DNA of 64,000 nt from Marinobacter oulmenensis (GTDB taxonomy: Bacteria; Pseudomonadota; Gammaproteobacteria; Pseudomonadales; Oleiphilaceae), in NCBI RefSeq assembly GCF_014201735.1, contig NZ_JACHFE010000001.1, forward strand, positions 62,001-126,000, written 5' to 3'. The translations under genes were made by a program, and so were the position numbers. Position 1 is the first letter of the stretch. Each line of letters opens with the position of its first letter. Under the pieces are notes generated by a model. That model was not told where the DNA came from. It was given only the letters and a program-made list of their open reading frames with translations, and made no database searches. This document shows positions 45,005 through 54,605 of the stretch, one piece after another.

Positions 45005-47068
45005 CTATCGGACATCCGTTTTTGCCAGGGGCAGTGAGACCCAGAATCTTGCTCCCCGGCCTTCTTCGGACTCGAAGCCCACGCTGCCTCCCATGGCACG
45101 CATCAGTTCACGGGTGATGGCCAGACCCAGGCCTGTGCCCTCCTGGTTGCGGGCGAGGTGACTCTCGGCCTGCGCGAACTTCTCGAAGACGCTTGGCCGG
45201 AAACTGTCGGGAATCCCCGGCCCCCTGTCCTCAACCTCAACCCACGCTTCGTTTTCGCCTGCGCGGATGCGCACGGACACCTTCGCCTGCTCTGGTGAAA
45301 ACTTGACCGCATTGGAGAGCAGGTTGGTCAGGGCCTGGCGGAACCGGAGCAAATCAAATATGGCCTGCAGGTGGGTGCCCGAATCTTCAAGAGTGACGAG
45401 CACCTGGCGCTTCTCGGCATAGGGCTGGATTTCCTCGATCGCACTGGCGACTGCATCCTGCAGGCTTCGGGCAGCGCTATAGATGGGCATGCGGCCGTTC
45501 ACCAGCTTCTCGATATCCAGCAGGTCATCAATCAGGGTTCGTAGGTGCAGGGCGTTGCGCTGGGCTATGGTCAGCATCTGAAGGGCCTTGTCGGGCAGCT
45601 CTCCGGTGGCCCCACCCAGGACCAGCGACAGTGACCCGGAAATCGAGGTCAGAGGGGTTCTGAGTTCATGGCTGACGGTTGAGATGAACTGGCTTTTCAT
45701 CTCTTCGGCTTTACGCCGCTCGTTAATATCCATGATATAGCCATGCCAGAGGATGCTGCCATCCGGAAGCCGTTCCGGGTTGGCCTGGCCTTCCACCCAG
45801 TGCCACGTCCCGGAGCGCCTTTGCACCCGGTATTGGCAATGCCACAGTGTGAGATCCGTGGCTGAGTGACGGATGGCTTCCGCCACAGGGTCCAGATCAT
45901 CCGGATGAATACAGGCAAAGACCGGCGACGCGTCGTTGGCCAGGCCCTCGGAAGGAACGTCGTAAATCTCCCGTATGCCCGGACTGGTGTAGGGAAAGGT
46001 ACTGTGTCCATCCGGCCATTGCCGGTACTGGTACAGCATGCCCGGCGCATGCTTGGCCAGTTTGTTGAGGGTTTCCGTCTGCTGCTGCTGATGGATGATA
46101 TCCGAGGCCCAGCGGGCCAGAAGATTCACGAACATCCGGTCCGTTTCCGTAAACGGTTGCTGGCGGGGCGCCCTGGACGAGAAATTAACCGAGCCCATAA
46201 CCTCGCCGTCAATCCAGATCGGCGCAGCCAGATAGCTTTCCAAGCCGTATTCCTGATAGGCCGGGTGAAGCTGATATTCTGACTGGCCGGTGTGGTCGAA
46301 CGCGATCACATCGTGGCTTTCCATCAGCAGTGAGCTGTAGGTCTGTTCCAGCGGTAGAGTCAGACCATCGTACACTGTCTCGAAGGGAACACGGGTATGG
46401 TGCCAGAGTATGGTGTAAGCGGGGCCTGTAATCTGGCTGACAATGCCGGTATCCATGTCCAGATAATGGCAGGCCCTTCTCAGCGCGGCTCTGATGCGAT
46501 CATGGGCCGGGCCCTCGGTGTCCAGGGCGATTTCATTGAGAATGTTAAGCGCCCGGTCTCGCTCACCGTAGTAGCTGCCCAGTTCCCGGAGCTGCACTTC
46601 CCGCTCAACAATATCGGCAAGATCCCTAAGGGTATCCTTGTCCTCGGCGGAAAATGCCCGTGGTTTACGGTCGATCACACACAGCGTGCCAAGGCGGTAA
46701 CCCTCATGATCCCTGACCGGGGCGCCGGCATAGAAGCGGATGCCGGGTTCGCCACAGACCAGAGGGTTGTCGCAGAAGCGGTTGTCGTCCTCTGCGTCTT
46801 CAATGACAAAAACCGAATCGCTCTGGATGGCGTGGCCACAGAATGAGATGTCACGGGCTGTTTGTGTGGCGTCCAGACCATACCGGGACTTGAACCATTG
46901 GCGTTGATGGTCAACCAGTGAGACCAGGGCAATGGGGACGTCAAACAGCCGGGCAGCGGTCCGGGTGATCCGGTCGAATCGTTCCTCGGACCGGGTATCG
47001 AGCAGGCCGGTCCGGTCAAGTGCGTTCTGCCGGCGGGCTTCGTCCGGTGTGGCGTCAGCCGGTTTCAT
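45005..47068 (-). CDS. GAF-GAF-PAS sensor histidine kinase
   Basis: Cytoplasmic kinase of 687 residues from ATG 47068 (GGAGG nine bases upstream). Domains: GAF (about 25-158), GAF (175-325), PAS with PAC (338-452), HisKA with VSHELRTPLTSISGSLSL (His467), and ATPase domain (about 570-680) with NLLSNAVKFSPEQ, DRGPGIP and GTGLGLAIT. The first GAF is of the type common in phytochrome-like and stress kinases but lacks an obvious bilin Cys. It overlaps the upstream kinase gene by 14 bases, so two kinases are co-expressed. It has no receiver or HPt of its own. Confidence 0.92.
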   Translation of the reverse strand: MKPADATPDEARRQNALDRTGLLDTRSEERFDRITRTAARLFDVPIALVSLVDHQRQWFKSRYGLDATQTARDISFCGHAIQSDSVFVIEDAEDDNRFCDNPLVCGEPGIRFYAGAPVRDHEGYRLGTLCVIDRKPRAFSAEDKDTLRDLADIVEREVQLRELGSYYGERDRALNILNEIALDTEGPAHDRIRAALRRACHYLDMDTGIVSQITGPAYTILWHHTRVPFETVYDGLTLPLEQTYSSLLMESHDVIAFDHTGQSEYQLHPAYQEYGLESYLAAPIWIDGEVMGSVNFSSRAPRQQPFTETDRMFVNLLARWASDIIHQQQQTETLNKLAKHAPGMLYQYRQWPDGHSTFPYTSPGIREIYDVPSEGLANDASPVFACIHPDDLDPVAEAIRHSATDLTLWHCQYRVQRRSGTWHWVEGQANPERLPDGSILWHGYIMDINERRKAEEMKSQFISTVSHELRTPLTSISGSLSLVLGGATGELPDKALQMLTIAQRNALHLRTLIDDLLDIEKLVNGRMPIYSAARSLQDAVASAIEEIQPYAEKRQVLVTLEDSGTHLQAIFDLLRFRQALTNLLSNAVKFSPEQAKVSVRIRAGENEAWVEVEDRGPGIPDSFRPSVFEKFAQAESHLARNQEGTGLGLAITRELMRAMGGSVGFESEEGRGARFWVSLPLAKTDVR

Positions 47069-48839
47069 CGTTGCCTCCGTCTTCCTGGTCCGTGGCGATG
47101 GGAAGGTCCACCCAGAAGTGGGAGCCGTTGTCGTAGAAATAACCGACACGCCCTCCCATCAGTTTGGCCAGTTCCCTGCAGATTGCCAGCCCCAGCCCGG
47201 TGCCGGCCCTGGCTTTGGCAGAGCCGGTTTCGGCCTGGGAGAAGCGTTCGAACAGGTAGGGGCGGAATTCGTCAGGAACCCCTTTACCCTGATCAGCCAC
47301 CAGGATGCGCACGGTTTTCGCCTCCCTGATGCTTGCGGAGAGTGTGATGCGGCCCTGTTCCGGCGAGAATTTGCAGGCATTACTGATGTAGTTGTCGAGA
47401 ATCTGGCGGACACGGTGTGGGTCTGCCAGGACGTGGGCCTCCGGGATCCGGCTGGCTTCGAGTTGCACCCGGTGTGACTGGGCATAAGGACGGTTGGCGA
47501 TGGCCGCCTCTTCGATCAAGGTGGGCAGGTGAAGGGGTTCGGTGTGCACGACCATTTGCCCGGCTATGGTTTTATTGAAATCCAGCAGGTCCGAAATCAA
47601 TCGCTGCAACTGATCGCTGTTGCGCAGGGCAACGTTGACCATGCGTTCGGCTTTTTCCGGCAGGGGCCCCACCGCTCCGGAGGCAAGCAGTTTCAGTGAG
47701 CCATTGATGGAGGTAAGCGGTGTTCTCAGCTCGTGGCTGACGTTGGAGACAAACTGGTTTTTCAGCTTGTCGAGCGCTTCTCTGTCGTCCATCAATTGGT
47801 TGAAGGCCTTGGCAACACTGCGCAGTTCGGGTGGTCCCTTTTCGGCGAGCCGGCCGGAGGCATCACGATCTTTGGTCATGTTCTGTATCCGCCTTGCGAT
47901 TGTTTCCAGACGGTGGGTGAGGAGTCGCGACATGACCGCAACCAGCACCGCCGTAATGACAACGACAATCAGGCTAAACAGGATGAAGTTGAAAAACGCG
48001 TCTCTTGCCGGTTGCGTGGCTTGTTCATAGGGAACGGCACGGAGAAACTCCCAGCCAACGCGCTCGAGGTGGCGGGTGGCGTAAATCCAGCGCTGGCCGC
48101 TGTCTTCAACCACCCCGGTAGTCATGCCTGAGAGGGCCGCATCAATCAGAGGTGACTCGCCTGGGTTCGGTAGAAAGGGAAGCCGGTTGTCCCGGGTGAT
48201 GGCGTCCACACGCGTGAAGTATTGGGTATCGAGTACCATGAAGCGTTCGCCCGGCGTCCGCTCCTGGGGTTGTGGCAACAATGTGTCTCTGTCCACCGGC
48301 AGAGCGCCGGTTAAAAGGCCCACCAGTTCACCCTGGTTGTTGCGCACTGGTTGCAGAAAGGAAATCAGCATGACGCCGGTGGTCCGGCCGATGATGGGGC
48401 GGCTGATATGGGGCTGGCCGGAGTCAAGCATCTCCTGGAAATGGCTGCGGTCCGCGTAGGACGTGCCGATACGACCGGGCACATGGCGGTTTTCCGCCAC
48501 CGCGACGGCCTTATCATCCATGACCACCAACCCCAGGTCGAAGTAGTCTGCCAGCGTGGTCTGGCGCTTGAGTATAGCTTCCAGCTCTTTGGCGGGCAGC
48601 AGTCTCTGGCCGTCTGACAGTCTGGACGCCAATACGCCTAGTGCGTCCAGTCTCAGTTGGAGGCGAAGGCTAACGCGACTGGCGTAATTGGTGGTTTCAA
48701 CCTGTTGGCGCAGCGTCAATGCCTGCTCAAAATCGGACACCAGCTCCCGGTAGGCAGTCACGGAAAGAATGCTGACGGTGATAGCGGTGCTGATAATGGC
48801 AATGGCCGCAAAACGGGTGCCGAGTGACAGATTTTTCAA
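47055..48839 (-). CDS. Membrane sensor histidine kinase with dCache-like periplasmic domain
   Basis: 594 residues: membrane helices at about 9-28 and 282-304 enclose a 250-residue periplasmic region resembling a double Cache sensor (ADYFDLGLVVMDDKAVAVAE, TTGVMLISFLQPVRNNQGEL). HAMP, HisKA with VSHELRTPLTSINGSLKL (His369), and the ATPase domain (NYISNACKFSPEQ, DQGKGVP, GTGLGLAIC) follow. Its kinase core is close to that of the downstream GAF-GAF-PAS kinase, suggesting duplication. It is first in the pair and divergent from the HPt-cyclase gene. Confidence 0.92.
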   Translation of the reverse strand: MKNLSLGTRFAAIAIISTAITVSILSVTAYRELVSDFEQALTLRQQVETTNYASRVSLRLQLRLDALGVLASRLSDGQRLLPAKELEAILKRQTTLADYFDLGLVVMDDKAVAVAENRHVPGRIGTSYADRSHFQEMLDSGQPHISRPIIGRTTGVMLISFLQPVRNNQGELVGLLTGALPVDRDTLLPQPQERTPGERFMVLDTQYFTRVDAITRDNRLPFLPNPGESPLIDAALSGMTTGVVEDSGQRWIYATRHLERVGWEFLRAVPYEQATQPARDAFFNFILFSLIVVVITAVLVAVMSRLLTHRLETIARRIQNMTKDRDASGRLAEKGPPELRSVAKAFNQLMDDREALDKLKNQFVSNVSHELRTPLTSINGSLKLLASGAVGPLPEKAERMVNVALRNSDQLQRLISDLLDFNKTIAGQMVVHTEPLHLPTLIEEAAIANRPYAQSHRVQLEASRIPEAHVLADPHRVRQILDNYISNACKFSPEQGRITLSASIREAKTVRILVADQGKGVPDEFRPYLFERFSQAETGSAKARAGTGLGLAICRELAKLMGGRVGYFYDNGSHFWVDLPIATDQEDGGNDETG

Positions 48840-48871
48840 AGGTAATCCCTAGTGGTGATGGTATTGGTGCC

Positions 48872-48908
48872 TTGAACATGCTTTTATTCCGTTTATGCTG
48901 GGAGCATA
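48872..48908 (+). promoter_or_regulatory. Likely sigma-70 promoter with overlapping inverted repeat
   Basis: TTGAAC (48872-48877) and TATGCT (48894-48899) are 16 bases apart, about 45 bases before the HPt-cyclase start. The -10 is half of a palindrome TATGCT-GGG-AGCATA (48894-48908), which could be a repressor site. By eye only. Confidence 0.5.
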
Positions 48909-48951
48909 GAAGACTTTTGGACAACCGGAAACGATATCGGGCAGATGCGCC

Positions 48952-50649
48952 ATGAGCGAATCTAAAAATACCGGGGATGTAAGCTCCCGACTGGCCGAGC
49001 TCAGGGAGCGGTTTGTGGTGCGGGCCACCAGTGATCTGCTGGCGCTGGAAGCGCTGGCTTCCGGGTTTTCCCGGGGTGGTGTGGACCGGGCGCAGCTGTT
49101 TGATGCCTGTCAGCGGCTGCATCGCCTGGCGGGTTCTGCGGGCACTTTTGGCCTGCCGGAACTGGGCGAGTCTGCCCGGGCGCTGGAGAAGAACCTGAAG
49201 GCGGCGGTGGAGCAGGCGGATCAGGACGGTGTTGACCCGGTTCCTGTGTCCGGGGACGTGATTCAACGTATGGTGGCGCTCCGGTCCATGCTTCAGGGGC
49301 GCGGTCAGCAGGGACCTTTATCGGCAAGCTCCCGCAAGGAGTCCACAAGCCCGGATGGGGTTCATGGCTTGCGCATCGGGGTTGCGGTGATAACTGACGG
49401 CGCCGATGGCGGGGCGATGGCCCCCCTCAGAAACGACCTGGAGGCCTATGGCTTCGACTGTCGCCTGGTCTCCGGCTCTGACCAGGCGGTGGAGGCAGCG
49501 CTCAGGGACTGGGGCGTGGGAGCCATGGTCCTCCTGTGTGACGAATCGCGTATGGAAGCGGTTGCCGCTATCCGTGGTTCGATCAACGGAACCGACGGTG
49601 GCTGCCTGTCGCTGATCGCACTGGGCCCGGAGGATTCTTTCCACAGCCGTTACCAGGTGGCAGGCCTGGGGGCGGATGCCTTTTTCTGCCACCCGCCCAA
49701 CCTGCCGGAATTGACCGAACGCATTGAGTACCTGGCACTTGAGCGCACGGCCAAGGTTCAGGGTAGGGTTGCGATCGTGGAGGACGATACAGAGCTGGCC
49801 GAACACTATGCCCTGGTTCTGAAGACGGCCGGGATTGAGGTCTGTAGCGTGACCGATCCGATGGAACTGATGGGTCAACTGTCATCGTTTCAGCCGGATA
49901 TTGTTCTGATGGATGTCCAGTTGGGGCGGTTTTCCGGCGAAACCCTGGCCCGGATGGTGCGTTTTTATCCCCAGTGGCTGAGCCTGCCGATCATCTACCT
50001 GTCCTCCGAGGACGATCCCGATAACCAACTGACGGCCCTGTCACGAGGGGCGGACGAGTTTCTGGTGAAACCGGTGTCTGACAGTTACCTGGTGAGAGCG
50101 GTCCAGATCCGGTGCTTCCGGGCCCGGCAGCTGTCCCGGTTGATGAACCGGGATAGCCTGACCGGCCTGCTCAAGCATTCCCTGATCAAGCAGGAAGTGG
50201 AAAAGGAACTGGCCCGCTGCCGACGGGAAGGCCACGAATCCTGCGTGGTCATGGTCGATCTTGATCATTTCAAATCGATCAATGACACCTGGGGCCACCC
50301 GTTCGGGGATACGGTGATCCGGACACTGGCCAATTTCCTGCGCAATCGCCTGCGGGAAACGGACATGATTGGCCGTTACGGCGGTGAGGAATTTCTGGTG
50401 GTGCTGCCCCGCTGCACCCAGGAGGCGGCGGCGGAGCTGTTTCGCGAAATTGCCGAAGGTTTCTCCCAGTTGACCTTTACCAGTGGCCCGGAAACCTTCC
50501 ATGTCACCCTGTCGGCCGGCGTTTCCGCCGTTGGCCATCACGGTTCCGGTGAGCAGGCGGTGGAAGCTGCCGATCAGGCCCTCTACCTTCGCAAGAAGGC
50601 AGGGCGTAACGGTGTCACGGTATACGGGATGCCGGGCACAACCTCCTGA
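48952..50649 (+). CDS. HPt-REC-REC-GGDEF diguanylate cyclase
   Basis: Soluble signalling protein of 565 residues. HPt (about 10-115) with phospho-acceptor His57 in RLHRLAGSAGTFG; a degenerate receiver (140-262) lacking the acidic pair; a complete receiver (271-390) with VEDD, Asp321 in IVLMDVQ and LVKPVS; GGDEF (400-560) with RYGGEEF and inhibitory RETD. The layout resembles HPt-REC-REC-GGDEF proteins in Pseudomonas-type relays. It begins a three-gene set with the HDOD regulator and the lone receiver. Confidence 0.93.
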   Translation: MSESKNTGDVSSRLAELRERFVVRATSDLLALEALASGFSRGGVDRAQLFDACQRLHRLAGSAGTFGLPELGESARALEKNLKAAVEQADQDGVDPVPVSGDVIQRMVALRSMLQGRGQQGPLSASSRKESTSPDGVHGLRIGVAVITDGADGGAMAPLRNDLEAYGFDCRLVSGSDQAVEAALRDWGVGAMVLLCDESRMEAVAAIRGSINGTDGGCLSLIALGPEDSFHSRYQVAGLGADAFFCHPPNLPELTERIEYLALERTAKVQGRVAIVEDDTELAEHYALVLKTAGIEVCSVTDPMELMGQLSSFQPDIVLMDVQLGRFSGETLARMVRFYPQWLSLPIIYLSSEDDPDNQLTALSRGADEFLVKPVSDSYLVRAVQIRCFRARQLSRLMNRDSLTGLLKHSLIKQEVEKELARCRREGHESCVVMVDLDHFKSINDTWGHPFGDTVIRTLANFLRNRLRETDMIGRYGGEEFLVVLPRCTQEAAAELFREIAEGFSQLTFTSGPETFHVTLSAGVSAVGHHGSGEQAVEAADQALYLRKKAGRNGVTVYGMPGTTS

Positions 50650-50665
50650 GACAATCAACAAATCC

Positions 50666-51808
50666 ATGAACGTACTGGTACTTGAAGACGATGAACTGGT
50701 CGCGGAACTGCTGGAAACCGTGATTGCCAGCGCCTATAACGGCGCGGTGGTTGATAAGTTTGACCGCCTTGAAGACGCGCATATCGGATCACAGAAGAAG
50801 ACCTACAGCCTGGTGGTGACCGACTGGAACCTGCCGGATGGCTCCGGGCTGGACCTGGTCCGGAACCTGCGGGGTAGGGACCGAAAACTGCCGATTGTCA
50901 TGGTGTCTGGACGCTCGGACCGGGAGTCGGTCATCCGGGCGGCCCATTACGGCATCAGTGGCTACATTACCAAGCCCTTCAGTGTCGAAATGGTCCACAA
51001 GCGGCTGGCTGCCCTGATTGAGCCGGACAACGACCTTTCAGCTACCCAGGGGCCGGATCTTCAGGCTTTGCTCAAGGCTTCCCTCGAGAGCGTGATTCAG
51101 TTGCCGGGGGATCAGGAGCCGGCCGACGTGCTCGCGTTGATCGACCGGGCAGATTCTCTGTCACCGGCGGAGCTGGCTGAGCGCTGGCGGGAGCAGACGG
51201 CATTGGTGACACGACTGCTGGATGTCGCCAATAGCAGCTCCTTTCGCCGCACCGGCGAGCCAGTGGAATCCCTGAAGGACGCCATTACCCTGATGGGCGT
51301 ATCCATGGCGCTGGATCAGGCTCTGGCGCTGTCCCTGGATGTCGGCCGACGGATACAGTCTCCGGAGCTGGTCCAGCGGGCCCGTGGCTATCAGGAACAG
51401 GCTGCCGTCGTGGGCCGGGAAGCACAGCGTATCGCCATGACCCTGAAAAAGAACCCGGCCATGTTCCAGAAGGCGGGCCTGCTCAGTCGGGTCGGAGAAC
51501 TGGCGGTATTGTCGGTCATCAACCAGTATGTCAGTAAAGGGGGCGAGGCCGATCCGGGGATCATTGATGCAGCACTGAAGACCTGGTCCCAGGATTATGG
51601 CAATCACCTGAAAATCCAGTGGCGGATTCCACTGGATCTGCGCGAGATGATCGGGGCGGTGCATTTTCTGCCCAAGGACTGTGTGCGCATGGATCGTCTG
51701 GTGATGCGCGCCGCCGCCCTGATTTCCGGCGGCCAGGGCGAGACTGAGGAGTGCCAGGTTCTGATGCAGCGGCTTGGTGTCAACGTTGTTGGGCATACCG
51801 AGGAGTGA
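50666..51808 (+). CDS. REC-HDOD regulator
   Basis: 380 residues from ATG 50666: receiver (1-120) with LEDDE, Asp53 in VTDWNLPDGSG and Lys in ITKPFS, then an HDOD domain (about 160-375; SLKDAITLMGVSMALDQAL is typical). HDOD is a non-catalytic relative of HD that lacks the metal residues and probably binds partners or nucleotides. It lies 16 bases after the cyclase and 3 before the single-domain receiver, so the three are surely co-transcribed. Confidence 0.88.
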   Translation: MNVLVLEDDELVAELLETVIASAYNGAVVDKFDRLEDAHIGSQKKTYSLVVTDWNLPDGSGLDLVRNLRGRDRKLPIVMVSGRSDRESVIRAAHYGISGYITKPFSVEMVHKRLAALIEPDNDLSATQGPDLQALLKASLESVIQLPGDQEPADVLALIDRADSLSPAELAERWREQTALVTRLLDVANSSSFRRTGEPVESLKDAITLMGVSMALDQALALSLDVGRRIQSPELVQRARGYQEQAAVVGREAQRIAMTLKKNPAMFQKAGLLSRVGELAVLSVINQYVSKGGEADPGIIDAALKTWSQDYGNHLKIQWRIPLDLREMIGAVHFLPKDCVRMDRLVMRAAALISGGQGETEECQVLMQRLGVNVVGHTEE

Positions 51809-51811
51809 GGC

Positions 51812-52231
51812 ATGCCGGTTCAGGCAGACAGTGTTCAACGGATTCTCTATGTGGAAGATGATCCGGACATCCGGTCCGTTGCCGAGCTGGCACTGGTGGA
51901 TGTCGGGGGCTTCGAAGTTCTGTTGTGCGAGTCCGGGCGCGAGGCGTTGGACAGCATCGACGACTTCGGGCCGGACCTGGTTCTGCTGGATGTCATGATG
52001 CCGGTTATGGATGGCCCTGAAACACTGCAGGCGCTTAGGGCCCGACAGGGCGGCCTGGATGCGCCAGTGGTGTTCATGACCGCTCGCCTTCAGCCCTCGG
52101 AAGTGGAGGAATACCTCGAAATGGGGGCGATTGGTGTCATTCCCAAGCCCTTTGATCCGATGACGCTTGCGGAGCAGATTCGACAACTGGTCTCTACAAA
52201 CCAGGGTGCGGACCGGCGCGATTTGCGGTAA
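51812..52231 (+). CDS. Single-domain response regulator
   Basis: 139-residue receiver without an output domain: YVEDDPDIR, phospho-acceptor Asp in LVLLDVMMPVMDGPE, and IPKPFDP. It could shuttle phosphate from a kinase to the HPt domain of the upstream cyclase, as CheY- or DivK-like proteins do in relays. The role is inferred from position. Confidence 0.92.
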   Translation: MPVQADSVQRILYVEDDPDIRSVAELALVDVGGFEVLLCESGREALDSIDDFGPDLVLLDVMMPVMDGPETLQALRARQGGLDAPVVFMTARLQPSEVEEYLEMGAIGVIPKPFDPMTLAEQIRQLVSTNQGADRRDLR

Positions 52232-52270
52232 TCTGGCGGGTTTGAATGGATTGCAACCGTTGAGGCCGAT

Positions 52271-52591
52271 ATGTCGTCCCCCGAATCTCCCGAAGAACTC
52301 AAGGCCAAGCTGAACCTGGAAACCTCCCGTATCCACTGGCACGAGCTGCAGACCTATTACGCTCGCGGTCAGATTGTGCAGGTGGCAGCGAGTCAGGATC
52401 TTCTGGAGGTGGCGGCCGAACTGGCGGCGGATAACAAGTCACGGTTCCAGCAGTGGCTGGCCGACGGTCAGGTGGGCGAAATCACCCCGGACACCGCCCG
52501 CGGCTGGTATGACCGTAACGCTGAGCTCTGGGCCGTGGTCGTGGCTCCCTGGGTCCTGGTCCAGGACCGTTCAGCCTCCAATCTCCACTGA
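52271..52591 (+). CDS. DUF2288 family protein
   Basis: 106 residues. The family signature is clear: LKAKLNLETSRIHWHELQ, an ARGQIVQVAASQDLLEVAA block and LWAVVVAPWVLVQ near the end. DUF2288 has no known function and is common in proteobacteria and cyanobacteria. It is in line with the genes before and after, 39 bases after the receiver. Confidence 0.88.
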   Translation: MSSPESPEELKAKLNLETSRIHWHELQTYYARGQIVQVAASQDLLEVAAELAADNKSRFQQWLADGQVGEITPDTARGWYDRNAELWAVVVAPWVLVQDRSASNLH

Positions 52592-52633
52592 CGTCGCGTC
52601 AGCCCATCTGTTACCGCACAGCCCGAGGTTTTC

Positions 52634-53542
52634 ATGCTGACCGGAGCCATCCTGATTCTGGCGCCCCTGTTTCTGGGGTTCGCCATCGTTGTGTCCAATC
52701 GTCGTCTGGTCACGGTTCTCCATTACGCCGTTGAAGCGCTGGTGTATTTTATCCTGGCCTTGCTGGGGTTAGGGCTGGGCCAGATGGACGGCCTGTTGAG
52801 CCAGCTTGGCGCCATGGCCGGTCAGGTAGCGGCGCTGGTGCTGGTGCTGCTGGTGGCCAACCTGGCCGCGTTATGGTTGTTTCATCGCTGGCAGCCAATG
52901 ACCCTGGATGCCCACCCGGACCAGCAACGCCCCGGTTATCACCGGCTGTTTCTGGCGGGCCTCAAGCCCCTGCTGGCGGTGCTTGTCGGTGCCCTGGCGG
53001 GGTATTTCCTGCTGCCCGAACTGGGCATGGTGGATGAGGTGGCAACCTGGTCGCTGATGCTGCTGTTGTTCTTTATCGGTCTGCAGTTGCGCAATGCCGG
53101 TCTGTCCCTGCGTCGGCTGCTGATGAATCGCCAGGGGCTGGGCATTGCCGTGGTGCTGATGCTCAGTTCGCTGGCTTCGGGCCTGCTGCTGATTCCTCTG
53201 CTGTCGATCCCCTGGCACCAGGCATTGGCACTGGCCTCCGGGTTTGGCTGGTATTCGCTCTCCGGTATCGTGATCGGTGATGCGCTGGGGCCTGCCTGGG
53301 GTGGCGTTGCCTTTCTTAATGATGTGATCCGGGAAATCATTGCGCTGGCCCTTATCCCGGTGATCATCAATGCCCGACCCGCCATGGCGATTGGCTACGG
53401 CGGAGCCACTGCCATGGACTTTACGCTGCCGGTCATTCGAAGCAGCGGGGGGCTGGCCTGCGTGCCTGTGGCCATCGCGTCGGGCTTCCTGCTGTCGTTC
53501 CTGTCGCCGGTCCTGATGGGGGTTTTCCTCTCCTTCGGTTGA
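52634..53542 (+). CDS. LysO-family (YbjE/DUF340) lysine exporter-like membrane protein
   Basis: 302 residues, eight or so membrane helices. The LysO signature block is seen: GFGWYSLSGIVIGDALGPAWGGVAFLNDVIRE, given here only in outline, where the Asp/Asn/Glu set is conserved, followed by GYGGATAMDFTLPVI. LysO of E. coli exports lysine; the substrate here is assumed by homology. Confidence 0.86.
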   Translation: MLTGAILILAPLFLGFAIVVSNRRLVTVLHYAVEALVYFILALLGLGLGQMDGLLSQLGAMAGQVAALVLVLLVANLAALWLFHRWQPMTLDAHPDQQRPGYHRLFLAGLKPLLAVLVGALAGYFLLPELGMVDEVATWSLMLLLFFIGLQLRNAGLSLRRLLMNRQGLGIAVVLMLSSLASGLLLIPLLSIPWHQALALASGFGWYSLSGIVIGDALGPAWGGVAFLNDVIREIIALALIPVIINARPAMAIGYGGATAMDFTLPVIRSSGGLACVPVAIASGFLLSFLSPVLMGVFLSFG

Positions 53543-53645
53543 TGAAAGAAACGGACCCCGATCCGGTGCCATGCCTTGGTCAGATGGTGGGTTACCGTGA
53601 CATCCTGTTACTATCCGAAGCTGTCCTTTGTCCTCGGAGCCATCC

Positions 53646-54605
53646 ATGCATCGCCGTCGTTTTCTGCAGCTGTCAGTGTCAGCGGCACTGGCTCCGACTC
53701 TGGTCGGCTGTTTCCACAGAGAGCCGCTGCGCATGGGGGTGCATCCCTGGATTGGTTACGAACCCCTTTATCTGACTGAGGAATTCGGCTGGCTGCCGGA
53801 TTCGGTCACCCTGTCCCGGGGCTTTGCGGCTCGTGACTCGATCAATGGCCTTTTGTCCGGCAACCTGGATGGGGCCGCTCTGACCATCGATGAAGCGGTG
53901 CGGGTTCAGGCCGCCGGCGTGCCGGTGCGGGCGGTGGCCGTGACCGACGTCTCGGTGGGCGCAGATATGCTCATGGCCCGGCCGGGTATCCACAGTCTTG
54001 AGGACCTTGCAGGAAAGTCGATTGGCGTGGAACTGGGGAGCGTTTCCGCAGTTCTGCTGTTTGCGGCTTTGCAGCGGGCCGGCCTGACAGCAGACCAGGT
54101 ATCTCTGGTAGACCTTCCGGTGAATCGCCATCTGCAGTCCTGGCAGCTTGGCCAGATTGATGTTTCCGTCTGTTACGAGCCGACTGCCTCCCGCCTGAAA
54201 CAGGCTGGGGCCGTTGGCCTGTTTGACAGTCGCCAGGTGCCGGATACCATTTTTGATCTTCTGGTTGTGACCCGCGAGGCTGAACGGCGCATACCCGGGG
54301 CGATTGAGGACCTTGTCCGGGCCCATTTCCGGGGGCTTCAGCATCTGGTGAGGAACAGTCACGACGCTATATACCGGGTTGCGACCCGGCAGCAGGTCGA
54401 TCCAGAGGCCGTACGCGAGGCACTGGCGTCGGTGATGCTGCCGGAGTTGGCCGCCAATCGACGGTATCTGGCCCCGGGTGGGCGGGTCGAAACGGTGGCT
54501 CGGGAACTGGCGACGGTTCTCGAACGTGAAGGGCTGATCGACCGGGTGCCGGATGTCGATGAGCTTTGTTCAAGAGACTTTCTGCCCGGGAGCCTGCCAT
54601 CATGA
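53646..54605 (+). CDS. Orphan solute-binding lipoprotein (NrtA/SsuA/ThiY-like)
   Basis: 319 residues from ATG 53646, with GGAG upstream. Twin-Arg-like MHRRRFLQ and lipobox TLVGC (Cys about 22) indicate export and lipid anchoring. GVHPWIGYEPLYLTEEFGW and ARDSINGLLSGNLDGAALTIDE match the NMT1/SsuA-type binding family (nitrate, sulfonate, thiamine precursor). No ABC permease or ATPase is near. It overlaps the following cyclase by 4 bases (ATGA), which suggests it works as a sensor partner. Confidence 0.85.
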   Translation: MHRRRFLQLSVSAALAPTLVGCFHREPLRMGVHPWIGYEPLYLTEEFGWLPDSVTLSRGFAARDSINGLLSGNLDGAALTIDEAVRVQAAGVPVRAVAVTDVSVGADMLMARPGIHSLEDLAGKSIGVELGSVSAVLLFAALQRAGLTADQVSLVDLPVNRHLQSWQLGQIDVSVCYEPTASRLKQAGAVGLFDSRQVPDTIFDLLVVTREAERRIPGAIEDLVRAHFRGLQHLVRNSHDAIYRVATRQQVDPEAVREALASVMLPELAANRRYLAPGGRVETVARELATVLEREGLIDRVPDVDELCSRDFLPGSLPS

